Origin: Winogradskyella haliclonae
GTDB lineage: Bacteria > Bacteroidota > Bacteroidia > Flavobacteriales > Flavobacteriaceae
Length of the DNA: 64,000 nt
Direction: 5' to 3'
Assembly: GCF_014635865.1 (NCBI RefSeq)
Contig: NZ_BMDQ01000003.1
Coordinates: 62,001-126,000, forward strand
Part shown: piece by piece, positions 1 through 8,930 of the stretch
Layout of the letters: each line of letters opens with the position of its first letter
Position numbering within the stretch: position 1 is the first letter of the stretch
The notes under the pieces: generated by a model
Database searches by the model: none
What the model was told of the DNA's origin: nothing
The model's input: only the letters and a program-made list of their open reading frames with translations
Made by a program: the position numbers and the translations under genes

Positions 1-487
1 CATTCATACCAATATCCGAAGGGTGCGACACAATTAAATCTACTTCTTCGTAGCGTTCTACAGTCAATTCTTTATTATCAAGAAAACGATTTGTTTTACT
101 AGAAGCTACAAGACGACCTGACTCTTCATCTAAATAGCAGTGTACGAGATACCAACCTCCCGCTTTCATTTTAAAAGCTTGCTCCTTAAATGGGCAGAAT
201 AATTCTTTTACTAAACCCCAATCCAAAAAAGCACCAAACTTTGTAACTTGATTGCAACGCAACAAAGCAAAATCACCTTTTTTAATATAGGGTTTGTCTG
301 TAATTGCAACAGGTCTTTCTTCGTTATCTAAATAAGCGAAAACTTCAATCTGGTCTCCTATTTCAAAAGATTCTGGCACATACCTGTTTGGCAATAAAAT
401 CTCGTTCTCTTCATTATCTCCTAAGAAGAGTCCTGGTTCTGTATCTCTTAAAATCGTAAGTGTATTGTACTCGCCTATATGTATCAT
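1..487 (-). CDS. CvfB/YitL-like S1 RNA-binding protein (3' part outside the window)
   Basis: The reverse strand is open from an ATG at 487 to the window edge, giving 162 codons; the C-terminus is cut off. The protein begins MIHIGEYNTLTILRDTEPGL and shows two consecutive OB/S1-like segments, roughly residues 1-65 and 70-130, with the S1-type phrase VTKFGAFLDWGLVKELF near residue 90. This is the N-terminal arrangement of the CvfB family, which has tandem S1-like domains and a C-terminal winged helix and binds RNA. Its role in this organism is not known. A TAnnTTTG box lies only four bases upstream of the ATG, so the message may be leaderless. Confidence 0.8.
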   Translation of the reverse strand, partial: MIHIGEYNTLTILRDTEPGLFLGDNEENEILLPNRYVPESFEIGDQIEVFAYLDNEERPVAITDKPYIKKGDFALLRCNQVTKFGAFLDWGLVKELFCPFKEQAFKMKAGGWYLVHCYLDEESGRLVASSKTNRFLDNKELTVERYEEVDLIVSHPSDIGMN

Positions 488-491
488 GGAG

Positions 492-499
492 CAAAGGTA
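492..499 (-). promoter_or_regulatory. Candidate -7 promoter box TACCTTTG for the CvfB-like gene
   Basis: The reverse strand reads TACCTTTG, a full match to the Bacteroidota -7 consensus TAnnTTTG. It lies so near the ATG at 487 that transcription would start at or beside the start codon. No clear -33 TTG partner was seen. Confidence 0.45.
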
Positions 500-520
500 T
501 CATTATTAATGTATGTAGCT

Positions 521-559
521 AAAAAAAGCGTTAGTATTCTTATGCAGAACTCTAACGCT
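521..559 (-). terminator. Rho-independent terminator after the DUF2853 gene
   Basis: Arms AGCGTTAG (527-534) and CTAACGCT (552-559) are perfectly complementary, with a further TTCT/AGAA pairing inside the loop. On the minus strand the hairpin is followed by seven T residues (521-527). It separates the DUF2853 gene from the CvfB-like gene. Confidence 0.8.
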
Positions 560-580
560 CGTAGTATCTTTTAAAAGATT

Positions 581-919
581 CTAGTAAACTGATTCTTTAT
601 TGAAATGTTTTGTAAGCATATAGTAGATTACTGCTCTATACTTGTTACGATTAGAACGACCATATGTTTCAATAACACTATCGATGGCCTTATCCAAATC
701 AGCACTATCACTTAATCCTAATTTTTTAATCAAGAAGTTGTTTTTCACAGTAGCTAATTCTTTTTCGTCAGATCCAGAAACTGTAGCAGCATCTGCATTA
801 TAAATTGATGGTCCTAAACCAACAGTTACTTTAGTCAGTAAATCCATATCAGGATTCATACCACACTTGTCTTTTAAGTCTGCAGCATATTTTTCAATAA
901 GGTCGTCTCTTTTACTCAT
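581..919 (-). CDS. DUF2853 family protein
   Basis: A 112-residue soluble protein without signal peptide or membrane segment. The sequence (start MSKRDDLIEKYAADLKDKCG, then a helix-rich body ending in NRNKYRAVIYYMLTKHF) looks like the DUF2853 family of small, mostly helical bacterial proteins with no assigned function. It appears monocistronic: a strong terminator follows it and a 94-base gap separates it from menD upstream. The assignment rests on overall resemblance recalled from the family, not on a catalytic motif. Confidence 0.75.
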   Translation of the reverse strand: MSKRDDLIEKYAADLKDKCGMNPDMDLLTKVTVGLGPSIYNADAATVSGSDEKELATVKNNFLIKKLGLSDSADLDKAIDSVIETYGRSNRNKYRAVIYYMLTKHFNKESVY

Positions 920-1013
920 CTTATAGTTTTTTAGATTAATACATTAGAACATTTTAAAGATAGTGAAATTTACTATTCAAATAAAAAAGACCAACAAATT
1001 ATTCAGAATTTTA

Positions 1014-2774
1014 CTACTTAATAAATTCAAAATAGCCAAGTAAAATTTCATCATTAATTTGAGAAGGCGTAAAAATTTCTAACAATTTTGGTTGATGAGA
1101 AGTCTCATAAAACGTTTTTAAAACCTTTGTCAAAGCTAATTCATCATTTACAGAAGTATATTCAAAATTATACATTTTTGACAAGTCTGAAGCATCAAGG
1201 TTATGCTTAGTTTCAAAGAACATATCAAAATTTTCGGTATTCTTATGACCTGGTAAAATCCTAAAAATTCCACCTCCGGAATTATTAATAACTATGATTC
1301 TAAAGTTATTAGGAATGTAATTATTCCAAAGCGCATTGCTGTCATAGAAGAAACTTAAGTCGCCGGTAATAAAAGTGACACGTTCTTTAGAAGCCAAAGC
1401 TGCGCCAATTGCTGTACTTGTACTACCATCAATACCACTTGTACCTCTATTACAAAATACGGTTATATTATTTTTAAGTTGAAATAACTGCGTATATCGT
1501 ATTGCGGAGCTGTTACCAACTTGAAGCTGACTATTACTAGGGATACTTCTAAGTATTTTATCAAAAACTATAAAGTCTGAAAACGGAATCGTCTGCAAAT
1601 AATCATCATGTAACATTCGGCGCTTTTCTCTAATAGACAACCAATGTGTTTTGTATTGACTTTGATTACTAATATTTACTCCCGACAAAAACACATCAAA
1701 AAATGTATTTGGCTTTAATCTTATATGCCTGTCCAATACAAAAAAGGTATCATTAGCATTGTATTCATCAACATGCCAATGGTATCGAGGCTTATAATCT
1801 CTTAAAAAACGCTTTACTTTTTTTGATACGACTAAACCACCAAAAGTCAGTAATACATCTGGTTGAAGTTTATTAAAATCTTCATCCTCAAGAGGTGCTA
1901 TAAGTTTATCAATCCCTGGAAATATGTCCTTATGATGAAGGTTAGACGTGGTTTCTGTCATGATAATAACACTATTGTCTTTTGCCAATTGATGCAACCA
2001 CTTTTCCTCAATTGAATTAGGCTGTAATACACCAACCAAGATTAGTTTTTTGTTAGAATTACTCCAGATTTCAGCACATTCTTCTATCTCATTGGCATCG
2101 ATGCTTAGTTCAGTATTTGGTAACTTAAAAGGTATTGGGCTAATTGTTAACTCATCAACTCTTTCGTACAAAGGTTCATCAAAAGGCACATTAATATGGG
2201 CTGGTCCAGAATTTATAACGGCACTATGCAATGCTTGATGAATCTCTGTTTCGTTTTGAGATTGAATCCCATTTTGAAGTCCAAGCAATTTCTCAAACTT
2301 GTTTTCTAAATTTTTAAATAACGGCACTTCCTCTTCTGGAGGTTTCTGGGCATCTTCACGCAAATCTAATTTTAGATTTGCACTATAAAACACATGCTCA
2401 CCATAAACATTTTTCTGCTTTATAGTTTGTCCATCGCCAACATCAATCAAATGTTTTGGTCTATCTGCAGATATCACCACAAGAGGAATACGGCTATAAT
2501 AAGCTTCTGAAACCGCTGGATAATAATTAAGTAATGCACTACCAGATGTACAAACAACAGCTGTAGGCTCTTGTGTTTGCTGTGCAATGCCCAATGCAAA
2601 AAAAGCAGCACAACGCTCATCTACTATACTATAGCATTTAAAAAAAATATCATGAGTAAAACCAATAGTTAAAGGCGCATTTCTGCTTCCTGGAGATATA
2701 ATAATATGCTTGATATTATGCGTTTTGCATAATGTTACAACAGTTTGTGCTAAAGGAATTTTAGAGTATTGCAT
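1014..2774 (-). CDS. menD: 2-succinyl-5-enolpyruvyl-6-hydroxy-3-cyclohexene-1-carboxylate synthase
   Basis: MenD is a thiamine-diphosphate enzyme that joins isochorismate and 2-oxoglutarate (with decarboxylation) to form SEPHCHC in menaquinone synthesis. The 586-residue length is normal. Visible hallmarks are SPGSRNAPL (27-35), the conserved cofactor-activating Glu in VDERCAAFFALG (E53), and the C-terminal diphosphate/Mg segment beginning GDLSFFYDSNALWNN. It lies 33 bases downstream of the isochorismate synthase gene on the same strand and probably shares its transcript, so consecutive pathway steps are encoded together. The C-terminal third is a typical PP domain with no sign of truncation. 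Confidence 0.96.
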   Translation of the reverse strand: MQYSKIPLAQTVVTLCKTHNIKHIIISPGSRNAPLTIGFTHDIFFKCYSIVDERCAAFFALGIAQQTQEPTAVVCTSGSALLNYYPAVSEAYYSRIPLVVISADRPKHLIDVGDGQTIKQKNVYGEHVFYSANLKLDLREDAQKPPEEEVPLFKNLENKFEKLLGLQNGIQSQNETEIHQALHSAVINSGPAHINVPFDEPLYERVDELTISPIPFKLPNTELSIDANEIEECAEIWSNSNKKLILVGVLQPNSIEEKWLHQLAKDNSVIIMTETTSNLHHKDIFPGIDKLIAPLEDEDFNKLQPDVLLTFGGLVVSKKVKRFLRDYKPRYHWHVDEYNANDTFFVLDRHIRLKPNTFFDVFLSGVNISNQSQYKTHWLSIREKRRMLHDDYLQTIPFSDFIVFDKILRSIPSNSQLQVGNSSAIRYTQLFQLKNNITVFCNRGTSGIDGSTSTAIGAALASKERVTFITGDLSFFYDSNALWNNYIPNNFRIIVINNSGGGIFRILPGHKNTENFDMFFETKHNLDASDLSKMYNFEYTSVNDELALTKVLKTFYETSHQPKLLEIFTPSQINDEILLGYFEFIK

Positions 2775-2807
2775 TAATACACAAAGATAAACAATTTATA
2801 GGTGGAC

Positions 2808-3923
2808 TTATCTCAAAATACGACCAATAGTTTTTGCTTTATTTTGGGTTTCTTCCCATTCGGTTTCTGCAACAGAGCCTTTTGTAATACCACCACCAAT
2901 ATAGATTTTGGCTAAGTTATCTTTAACCTGCATACAGCGAAGATTTACATAAAAATTCGATTGCTTTTTTACAATACTGTATGCATTATTCTCAACGTTT
3001 CTTCTGTTAGGATTTCTAGTCTTAGAAAACTGAAGATTTAATTCACCTAAGAAACCCGTATAAAACTCCCGATTATAATTTTCATGATCAAGAATAAATT
3101 GCTTTGAGTCTTCTTTAGGAAAACCACATACGGCTGGTGTAGGATGCAAGGCTTCAATGATAGATTTTAATTCTGTTTTTTTAGAAACTCGACTAATCAA
3201 TCGTGACTTTAAATGCCAAAGGTTACCTGCTCTAATGGTTTCAACTTCAGAAATATTAGTAGTATCTGTATAATCTGAAATTTGCTGTGCTAAATAATCC
3301 GTTACAATCTGCTGCTCTTTTAACTCTTTTTCTGTCCAATTAGGCTGTCCGTTTGGATTATAAGCCTTTGTACCTGCTAGAGAAATGGTCGTGAGCTGCT
3401 GGCCTTCAATCTTAAATAATAGTTCTGGTGTTGCACCTAACCATAAACCTGCTTTTGGATGATACCAACAATAAACCATTGCATTTTTGTAGGTATTGAA
3501 TAAGCGTTTAAAAATAGAAATAGGATTTTCTGTAACTGGTCGCTCTTCAAAACGTGACAAAACTACTTTTTCAAGCTTATTACTTTTTATGGCTTCTATA
3601 CCTTTTTCTACCAATTTTATATGAGTTTCTTTGCCTTCAGAATTAGCAGGCAACCTCGTTTCCTCATCATCTTCAACTTGAAGAGTTTCAACCTCAAAAA
3701 TATGATGCTTACATTCGCTTTGCGGTAAAACAATAGCTGGTCTATTTAAGTCAAAAGGTGAAAACACAAAACCACTTTCAGAAAAATTGTTGGTATTGTA
3801 TAAGGTATCATCAACCTGTAACCAGCATTTTATAACAGAATTTATTGGCCTGCTATAGACCACAAAAGGCAATTTGTTGGTGTATTGCTCCTCTATATTT
3901 TGAAAAAAAATGTCTTCGCTCAT
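2808..3923 (-). CDS. menF: Isochorismate synthase
   Basis: A chorismate-binding (ADCS/ICS fold) enzyme of 371 residues that converts chorismate to isochorismate, the substrate of the neighbouring MenD. Typical segments are LEKVVLSRFEE, the LAGTKAYN loop, LHPTPAVCGFPKE, and the C-terminal YIGGGITKGS followed by an EWEETQNKAKTI helix. Gene order next to menD points to menaquinone rather than siderophore synthesis. The start codon directly abuts the stop of the thioesterase gene (3924), indicating translational coupling. The N-terminal region is short and divergent, as is usual in this subgroup. Confidence 0.93.
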   Translation of the reverse strand: MSEDIFFQNIEEQYTNKLPFVVYSRPINSVIKCWLQVDDTLYNTNNFSESGFVFSPFDLNRPAIVLPQSECKHHIFEVETLQVEDDEETRLPANSEGKETHIKLVEKGIEAIKSNKLEKVVLSRFEERPVTENPISIFKRLFNTYKNAMVYCWYHPKAGLWLGATPELLFKIEGQQLTTISLAGTKAYNPNGQPNWTEKELKEQQIVTDYLAQQISDYTDTTNISEVETIRAGNLWHLKSRLISRVSKKTELKSIIEALHPTPAVCGFPKEDSKQFILDHENYNREFYTGFLGELNLQFSKTRNPNRRNVENNAYSIVKKQSNFYVNLRCMQVKDNLAKIYIGGGITKGSVAETEWEETQNKAKTIGRILR

Positions 3924-4349
3924 TTACTTTTTCTTAGGCAAAGTAATTGTTGATAAACGACAAATAGAAACAAGATTGTCATCCTCATCTGTAATTCTAA
4001 TATCTAACAGTTGTGTCGTACGTCCGCGATGTAAAAACGACGCTTTTGCATAGACATAACCTTCTTTTACACTTTTTAAATGGTTAGCTGTAATCTCTAA
4101 TCCACGAACAAAAAACGCTTCAGTATCAATAAAAATATGTGATGCAAAACTACCAACACTTTCCGCTAAAGCCGCAGTAGCGCCACCGTGTAACACTCCA
4201 TCTGGCTGGTGCACTTTTGGTGTTACAGGCATACGCGCTGTCAACGTCTCTTCAGTAAAATCTACAATCTCAATACCTAAGGTTTCCATTAATGTATTTT
4301 TACTGGCTGCGTTGGCTTTTTGTAGTAATTGGTCTTTAGATATTTGCAT
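3924..4349 (-). CDS. Hotdog-fold thioesterase (PaaI/MenI-like)
   Basis: About 141 residues with the hotdog thioesterase core: VLHGGATAALAESVGSFAS around residues 60-80 holds the HGG motif and the acidic catalytic residue. As the first gene of the menF-menD unit it is a good candidate for the 1,4-dihydroxy-2-naphthoyl-CoA thioesterase step of menaquinone synthesis. That role is inferred from position; PaaI-type enzymes also hydrolyse phenylacetyl-CoA and other acyl-CoAs. The frame stays open to 4397, but the ATG at 4349 gives a protein starting MQISKDQLLQKA, normal for the family, and leaves room for a promoter against the divergent gene at 4404. Confidence 0.85.
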   Translation of the reverse strand: MQISKDQLLQKANAASKNTLMETLGIEIVDFTEETLTARMPVTPKVHQPDGVLHGGATAALAESVGSFASHIFIDTEAFFVRGLEITANHLKSVKEGYVYAKASFLHRGRTTQLLDIRITDEDDNLVSICRLSTITLPKKK

Positions 4350-4403
4350 AGTTATGCCTACTTTTAATGTCGGAAAACAAAAATACTGAAAGTCCAAAGA
4401 ATA

Positions 4404-5042
4404 ATGAATTCAACTGAAAAAGAAATCGTTTACTCAACCACTAACTCTTATTCTACCTTAAATGACTTGACCAAGTCCACCAAGACTATTTGGTTGGTTT
4501 GTCATGGCATGGGTTATCTAAGTCGTTATTTTCTAAAATATTTTAAAGCCTTAAACCCAGAGGAGAACTATATTATTGCACCACAAGCACCAAGTAAATA
4601 TTACATACAACCAAAAATGCATGTGGGTGCTAATTGGTTAACTCGAGATAATACTTATGCTGGGATGCAAAATATACTGAATTATCTCGATGCTGTTATG
4701 GACGTTGAACAAATTCCGGAAGATAAGAACCTTATTGTTTTTGGCTACTCTCAAGGCGTAAGTATTGCCACAAGGTTTGCTGTAAAACGAAAATTACAAT
4801 GCGCACAATTGGTATTACATTCTGGAGGGATTCCTGTAGAATTAATTGCCGAGGATTTTGAGTATTTGTCCAAAGACACAAAAGTGAAATTAATTTACGG
4901 TACTCAAGATGAATATTTAGATGCTTCAAGAATTGAGCACGAAAGTAAAAGAGCTACAGAATTATTTGGCAAACGACTAGAAATTTTACCGTTTGATGGC
5001 AAACATGTCGTTAATGTAGACTATATAAATACTCTAGTATGA
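4404..5042 (+). CDS. Alpha/beta hydrolase, phospholipase/carboxylesterase family
   Basis: A 212-residue cytosolic serine esterase. The expected triad is visible: nucleophile S116 in GYSQG, D169 in YGTQDEYLD and H201 in FDGKHVV. The oxyanion-type segment WLVCHGMGYLS follows strand 1. Length and layout match the small carboxylesterase/acyl-thioesterase (YpfH-like) family; the natural substrate cannot be read from the sequence. Its TGA overlaps the ATG of the following acetyltransferase (ATGA), so the two are co-translated. It is divergent from the men unit. Confidence 0.85.
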   Translation: MNSTEKEIVYSTTNSYSTLNDLTKSTKTIWLVCHGMGYLSRYFLKYFKALNPEENYIIAPQAPSKYYIQPKMHVGANWLTRDNTYAGMQNILNYLDAVMDVEQIPEDKNLIVFGYSQGVSIATRFAVKRKLQCAQLVLHSGGIPVELIAEDFEYLSKDTKVKLIYGTQDEYLDASRIEHESKRATELFGKRLEILPFDGKHVVNVDYINTLV

Positions 5043-5611
5043 CAGCACCAACTTTAGAAAACAATCGCGTAAAACTCAGTTTACTTGACTTAAGTAATTA
5101 TAATAGTTTGGAAGCAATTGCCCAGGAAAAAGACCTTATCTACTATTCGCCCTCAGACATTTCATCACCAGAAAAGTTACGTGATTATGTGCAATTGGCG
5201 GTTGATGGTTATTATCAAAAAACCATTATTCCGTTTATTATCTATGACAAGCAAAAACAAGCCTATGCTGGTTCAACCAGATTTGGATTAATTAACAGGA
5301 AAAACAAAGTCTTACATATCGGTTGGACATGGATAGGTCATGATTTTCAAGGCACAGGGTTAAACAACAACATGAAGTTTTTAATGCTACAATACGCTTT
5401 TGAAACTTTAGGGTTTGAGAAGGTCGAATTCCGAATCGATGAGCGCAATAAAAAATCACGTCGTGCTGTTGAGAAGCTTGGTGCTTCACTTGAAGGTATT
5501 CTAAGAAAAGATACGGTTATGAAGGACGGTTATAGGCGTAGTACCTGTTGCTATGGCATCCTAAAAGAAGAATGGCCGACGATAAAGTCGACCATTTTTA
5601 AAACCTTTTAA
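5039..5611 (+). CDS. GNAT N-acetyltransferase (RimJ/RimL type)
   Basis: A 190-residue protein with the GNAT fold of the RimJ/RimL group, which transfer acetyl groups from acetyl-CoA to amines or protein N-termini. Typical pieces are HIGWTWIGHDFQGTGLNNNMK (the acetyl-CoA loop, roughly residues 93-113), FEKVEFRIDERNKKSRRAVEKLGA and the closing GILRKDTVMKDGYRRS segment. It overlaps the esterase gene by four bases and forms a two-gene unit with it. Its last four bases overlap the convergent YtxH gene. The substrate is unknown. Confidence 0.88.
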   Translation: MTAPTLENNRVKLSLLDLSNYNSLEAIAQEKDLIYYSPSDISSPEKLRDYVQLAVDGYYQKTIIPFIIYDKQKQAYAGSTRFGLINRKNKVLHIGWTWIGHDFQGTGLNNNMKFLMLQYAFETLGFEKVEFRIDERNKKSRRAVEKLGASLEGILRKDTVMKDGYRRSTCCYGILKEEWPTIKSTIFKTF

Positions 5612-5928
5612 CTTGTTTGCCAAGTTTTATTTTTTTCTTTAAGATGTGCCAATTGCTTTTCTAAAAAGGTAATTGCTTTTTCTGCTTGGACACTTGCTTT
5701 TACTTTAAAGTCGTGTGCTTCTTCTTTAAACTTTTCTTTACCAGATTTTGCCACTTTAGAAACATCGTCTTTAACTTCTTTAAAATCTTCGACGATTTGG
5801 TCTTTAATATCTTTTCCTTCTTTCTTTAATTTAGCTCTTGTATCGCTCCCTTTTTCTGGGGCAATTAAAATACCTATGCCTGTGCCTATTAATGCACCTA
5901 AAACCAGTGCGCCTTTAAATTGAACCAT
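5608..5928 (-). CDS. YtxH domain protein
   Basis: A 106-residue protein starting with a glycine-rich hydrophobic segment (GALVLGALIGTGIGILIAPEKG, about residues 6-27) followed by a highly charged Lys/Glu-rich helical tail, probably coiled coil. This is the standard YtxH layout: a small membrane-anchored protein found in many stress-related loci but without a defined biochemical role. It converges on the acetyltransferase gene with a four-base overlap at the stops. No partner gene is obvious. Confidence 0.85.
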   Translation of the reverse strand: MVQFKGALVLGALIGTGIGILIAPEKGSDTRAKLKKEGKDIKDQIVEDFKEVKDDVSKVAKSGKEKFKEEAHDFKVKASVQAEKAITFLEKQLAHLKEKNKTWQTS

Positions 5929-6013
5929 AACTTTTCTTTTTTAATTGTTGTGTAACTATATGACGTCCTTAACTATAATTTGTTACAAGCTAAGATTATG
6001 TGCATTTAAATAA

Positions 6014-6502
6014 TTATAATTCATTCTTCATCTCTTGAATTATTTCATACATCTGATTTATAAAATCTTTCTTATCTTTTTTAGCAGCATCTCTATTATA
6101 CGAATTTCTATCATTGCTTATTATCGAGTTACAATTTTCAATTAATGTACTCAATGCATTTATTCTTGAAGCATTTAAAGTATACTTGGATTGCTTATTT
6201 AATGCAATCTGAGATTTCTCTTGAGCTTCAGCACTTCTTGCTAATTCTCTTCTGGTTTCTTTAAGTTCTTCTCTTTGTAAACTAAGTTCCTTTCGTTGTA
6301 ATAAGATTGTGAAAATTATACCCGCAAATGCTAACCCAGAGAATAAAGTGTTTAATGTTCCAAACATATCACCTAATGTTCCTCTTTCTTCATTAGGCAA
6401 ATCCTTTAATAATCTATAGGTAATTATCCAAGTAACTATTATGAAAATAACAGTAAAAATAGCAACTATATAAATCCAAATATCTCTCTTATTACTTTTC
6501 AT
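6014..6502 (-). CDS. Two-TM membrane protein with coiled coil, function unknown
   Basis: A 162-residue protein with a transmembrane helix near residues 9-30, a conserved-looking linker (GTLGDMFGTLNTLFSGLAFAGIIFTILLQ) that carries a second membrane helix, then a charged coiled coil (RKELSLQREELKETRRELARSAEAQ). The same N-terminal module occurs in various flavobacterial membrane proteins, including some annotated as phage abortive infection proteins. Nothing here supports a specific defence role: the region after residue 100 is short and has no catalytic motif. The gene lies 20 bases downstream of the serine hydrolase on the same strand and may be co-transcribed with it. Confidence 0.6.
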   Translation of the reverse strand: MKSNKRDIWIYIVAIFTVIFIIVTWIITYRLLKDLPNEERGTLGDMFGTLNTLFSGLAFAGIIFTILLQRKELSLQREELKETRRELARSAEAQEKSQIALNKQSKYTLNASRINALSTLIENCNSIISNDRNSYNRDAAKKDKKDFINQMYEIIQEMKNEL

Positions 6503-6522
6503 TTAAGAACATATAAAAATTA

Positions 6523-7902
6523 TCACTTCTCTTTCTGAAACACAAAACTCTTTCCATTTTGTGTAAAGTCTATGGTATTGTCATCGATATTAAAAACTAG
6601 TGATATTCTAGCGGGTTCAAACTTAAAAGTATGATTGGCATAACTGTCTAAAGGAAAAGCTCCTTGGCCATCGCCTTGTCCCATTAACACACCATCTTTA
6701 ACAAAAAACTCAATTTTTATAGGGAAGTTTTCATTAGAGAAAATACCTGTGTATTTGTCTAATTCTTTAGCCGAAAGCTTTACTGTTTTAGGAATATCAA
6801 AACCTTCATCATTTAAGATTTTGCGTACTTTTTTACTAGGTATGGTATTTAATCCTGTAGAATTATTTTGAAGAATGATAACCGTTTTATCATGGTCTAA
6901 TTGGCGTTCAATGTACGTGAGATTACCTGCCCATGATCCTGAATGACTCACCGTTTTTCCATAAGTTTCAGAATCACTAAGTCCCCAACCAAAACCATAA
7001 CCTGAGCCTTTTCCATCTTTTGTATCTGCAGCATTAAAGATTAATGCTTTATCATCAGCATCAACAAGCTTGTCTGTATACAAAACCCTATCCCATTTAA
7101 GTAAATCATCAAGAGTAGAATTTATCATGCCATCACCCACAATACCATCGAGATAATAAAACGGAATTTCTTTACCAAAATGTTCTGGACGTACCTTATT
7201 ACCGCTATTGTCTGCAATATAACCCAAAGCCATGTTATCAATCTCTCTTGACTCGTAACAACTTCTATATACAAAGGTGTTATCCATACCAAGTGGCTTA
7301 AAAATAGTCTCCTTCAAATGCTCTGTAAACGATTTACCAGATGCTTTTTCTATAATAGATGCGAGTAAAGCATAACCTGTATTACTATACTCAAATTTGT
7401 CTCCAGGTTGAAAGTTGGCCTTTGGCTTGTGTTCTGCTAATAATTTTACAATATCTTGGTTAGTGGCAAACTTAGATTTGTCCCATTTTTCCTGAAATAA
7501 GCCCATATAATCTGGGAGGCCACCTGTATGATTTAATAAATTTCTAACCGTAACATCACCATAAAAAGCTAACTCTGGGATGTGTTTAGACACTTTGTCA
7601 GAGTACTCTAACCTGCCTGATTTTTGGAGAGTTACAATACCCATAGCCGTGAATTGTTTAGAAACTGAAGCCAACTCAAAAATGGTCTCGTTGTTTATTT
7701 TACGCTTGGTACTCTCGTCGGCATAGCCATAACTCTTTTTAAAAATGACCTCACCTTTATTAGCAACCAAAACATTACCATTAAACATCTTCTTGGCATA
7801 TAAGGCCGTAAACAAACTATCTAAGCGTTGTGATTGTGAGCTTTGAGAAAAAGAAGCAACAGAACATGCTATTGCAAAAAGTAGAAAAAGTGATTTTTTC
7901 AT
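6523..7902 (-). CDS. Serine hydrolase, class C beta-lactamase/esterase family
   Basis: A 459-residue exported protein. The signal peptide MKKSLFLLFAIACSVASFSQ likely ends at SFSQ. The class C/DD-peptidase-like active site is visible as S79-V-S-K82 (SxxK) and Y172-S-N174 (YxN), with HSGSWAGNL further on as the KTG-equivalent region. A C-terminal beta domain after about residue 370 resembles the DUF3471-type tail of such hydrolases. Proteins like this act as peptidases, esterases or occasionally beta-lactamases; resistance should not be inferred. It is one of three related enzymes in the window (also 37968 and 42759). Confidence 0.88.
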   Translation of the reverse strand: MKKSLFLLFAIACSVASFSQSSQSQRLDSLFTALYAKKMFNGNVLVANKGEVIFKKSYGYADESTKRKINNETIFELASVSKQFTAMGIVTLQKSGRLEYSDKVSKHIPELAFYGDVTVRNLLNHTGGLPDYMGLFQEKWDKSKFATNQDIVKLLAEHKPKANFQPGDKFEYSNTGYALLASIIEKASGKSFTEHLKETIFKPLGMDNTFVYRSCYESREIDNMALGYIADNSGNKVRPEHFGKEIPFYYLDGIVGDGMINSTLDDLLKWDRVLYTDKLVDADDKALIFNAADTKDGKGSGYGFGWGLSDSETYGKTVSHSGSWAGNLTYIERQLDHDKTVIILQNNSTGLNTIPSKKVRKILNDEGFDIPKTVKLSAKELDKYTGIFSNENFPIKIEFFVKDGVLMGQGDGQGAFPLDSYANHTFKFEPARISLVFNIDDNTIDFTQNGKSFVFQKEK

Positions 7903-8034
7903 GTATTAAAATTTTTGAAGATGAATTGATAGCTAAGATAAGAGTTAACTTAAAAAACAAAAAGCTAATTCTTATGATTTAGAAACACTTATCAACAAAA
8001 TATTCAGTTTAGCAAGATTGGAAAAGTAGTTCTG

Positions 8035-8042
8035 TACATTTG
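8035..8042 (+). promoter_or_regulatory. Candidate -7 promoter box TACATTTG for the AraC-family gene
   Basis: The motif TACATTTG fits TAnnTTTG and lies 33 bases before the ATG at 8076. A TTG at 8018-8020 is closer than the usual 17-23 base spacing, so only the -7 box is well supported. Confidence 0.45.
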
Positions 8043-8075
8043 CTCATAGTTTTGTTTTCAAAGCCATAGAAACTG

Positions 8076-8930
8076 ATGAAAAAAGCATCCAAACACATCT
8101 ACCAAGAGCAACTAAATACTGTTGTGGATTACATCCATAACCATTTAGATTCTAAAATAGATATTAAACATTTGGCGGAGTTGTCGCATTTTTCGCCATT
8201 TCATTTTCATAGAATTACAAGAGCATTACTTGGTGAACCTATTGGCGCCTATATTACCAAGACGCGTTTAGAAACTGCAGCAAAAATGCTGCGCTATTCT
8301 ACAAGTTCTATTGAAGAGATTGCTTACAATGTGGGTTTTGAAACACCTTCGTCGTTGTCAAAGGCTTTTAAAAATCACTTTGGTATTTCGCCAAGTGAAC
8401 ATCGAACTAAAAAACAATCAGTACTCAAAACTACGAACAGTATGAAAACAAAACTCAACATCAAGAGACCAAAAATCCTAAATCTAGAAGACCAAAAATG
8501 TCTGTATTACAGCATGCAAGGTGATTATAAAACGCTAGATTATCCACTAGCTTGGCAAAAGCTTTGGGGAGAAATTAAAGCTCAAAAACTATTTACTAAA
8601 GGCATACAAATGCTAGGCTTACCGCATGATGACCCCAATGTTACTGAGCCCAATAAAACAAGATACGACGCCTGTTTAATCATACATAAAGATGCCAAAC
8701 CAAATGGTGATGTTGGCCTAAAAACACTTAAAGGCGGCAAATTTGCCATGTTCTTATACCAAGGGAGTTACAAGTATTTTGCAGAGGTATACGACTTTAT
8801 GTTTAACGATTGGTTACTACAAACCGACTATGAACTAAGGGATGCGCCAGTTCGAGAACGCTATATTAGCAACCCAGAACGTGTGGCAGAAGAAAAATTA
8901 AAGACAGAATTTTATATTCCGATTAAATAA
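8076..8930 (+). CDS. AraC-family regulator with GyrI-like effector domain
   Basis: A 284-residue regulator. Residues 8-110 contain the two helix-turn-helix motifs of AraC proteins (ELSHFSPFHFHRITRALLG and IEEIAYNVGFETPSSLSKAF). Residues from about 125 to the end form a GyrI-like/AraE-binding domain, a SOUL-type fold that binds small ligands in the Rob and BmrR families. This HTH-first order is the Rob/SoxS-with-effector-domain type, often linked to stress or drug responses. Targets are not evident; it ends one base from the convergent sigma factor gene. The start agrees with the promoter box at 8035. Confidence 0.9.
   Translation: MKKASKHIYQEQLNTVVDYIHNHLDSKIDIKHLAELSHFSPFHFHRITRALLGEPIGAYITKTRLETAAKMLRYSTSSIEEIAYNVGFETPSSLSKAFKNHFGISPSEHRTKKQSVLKTTNSMKTKLNIKRPKILNLEDQKCLYYSMQGDYKTLDYPLAWQKLWGEIKAQKLFTKGIQMLGLPHDDPNVTEPNKTRYDACLIIHKDAKPNGDVGLKTLKGGKFAMFLYQGSYKYFAEVYDFMFNDWLLQTDYELRDAPVRERYISNPERVAEEKLKTEFYIPIK

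Noticed and set aside
4350-4397. 16-residue extension of the hotdog thioesterase
   Set aside because: It leaves only six bases to the divergent gene and is not needed for the fold; the ATG at 4349 gives normal family length.
6014-6502. Possible abortive-infection defence gene
   Set aside because: The N-terminal membrane and coiled-coil module is found in many unrelated flavobacterial proteins, and no effector domain or neighbouring defence gene is present.
6523-7902. Class C beta-lactamase conferring resistance
   Set aside because: SxxK and YxN motifs are shared by many peptidases and esterases; length and C-terminal domain do not fit a dedicated AmpC enzyme.
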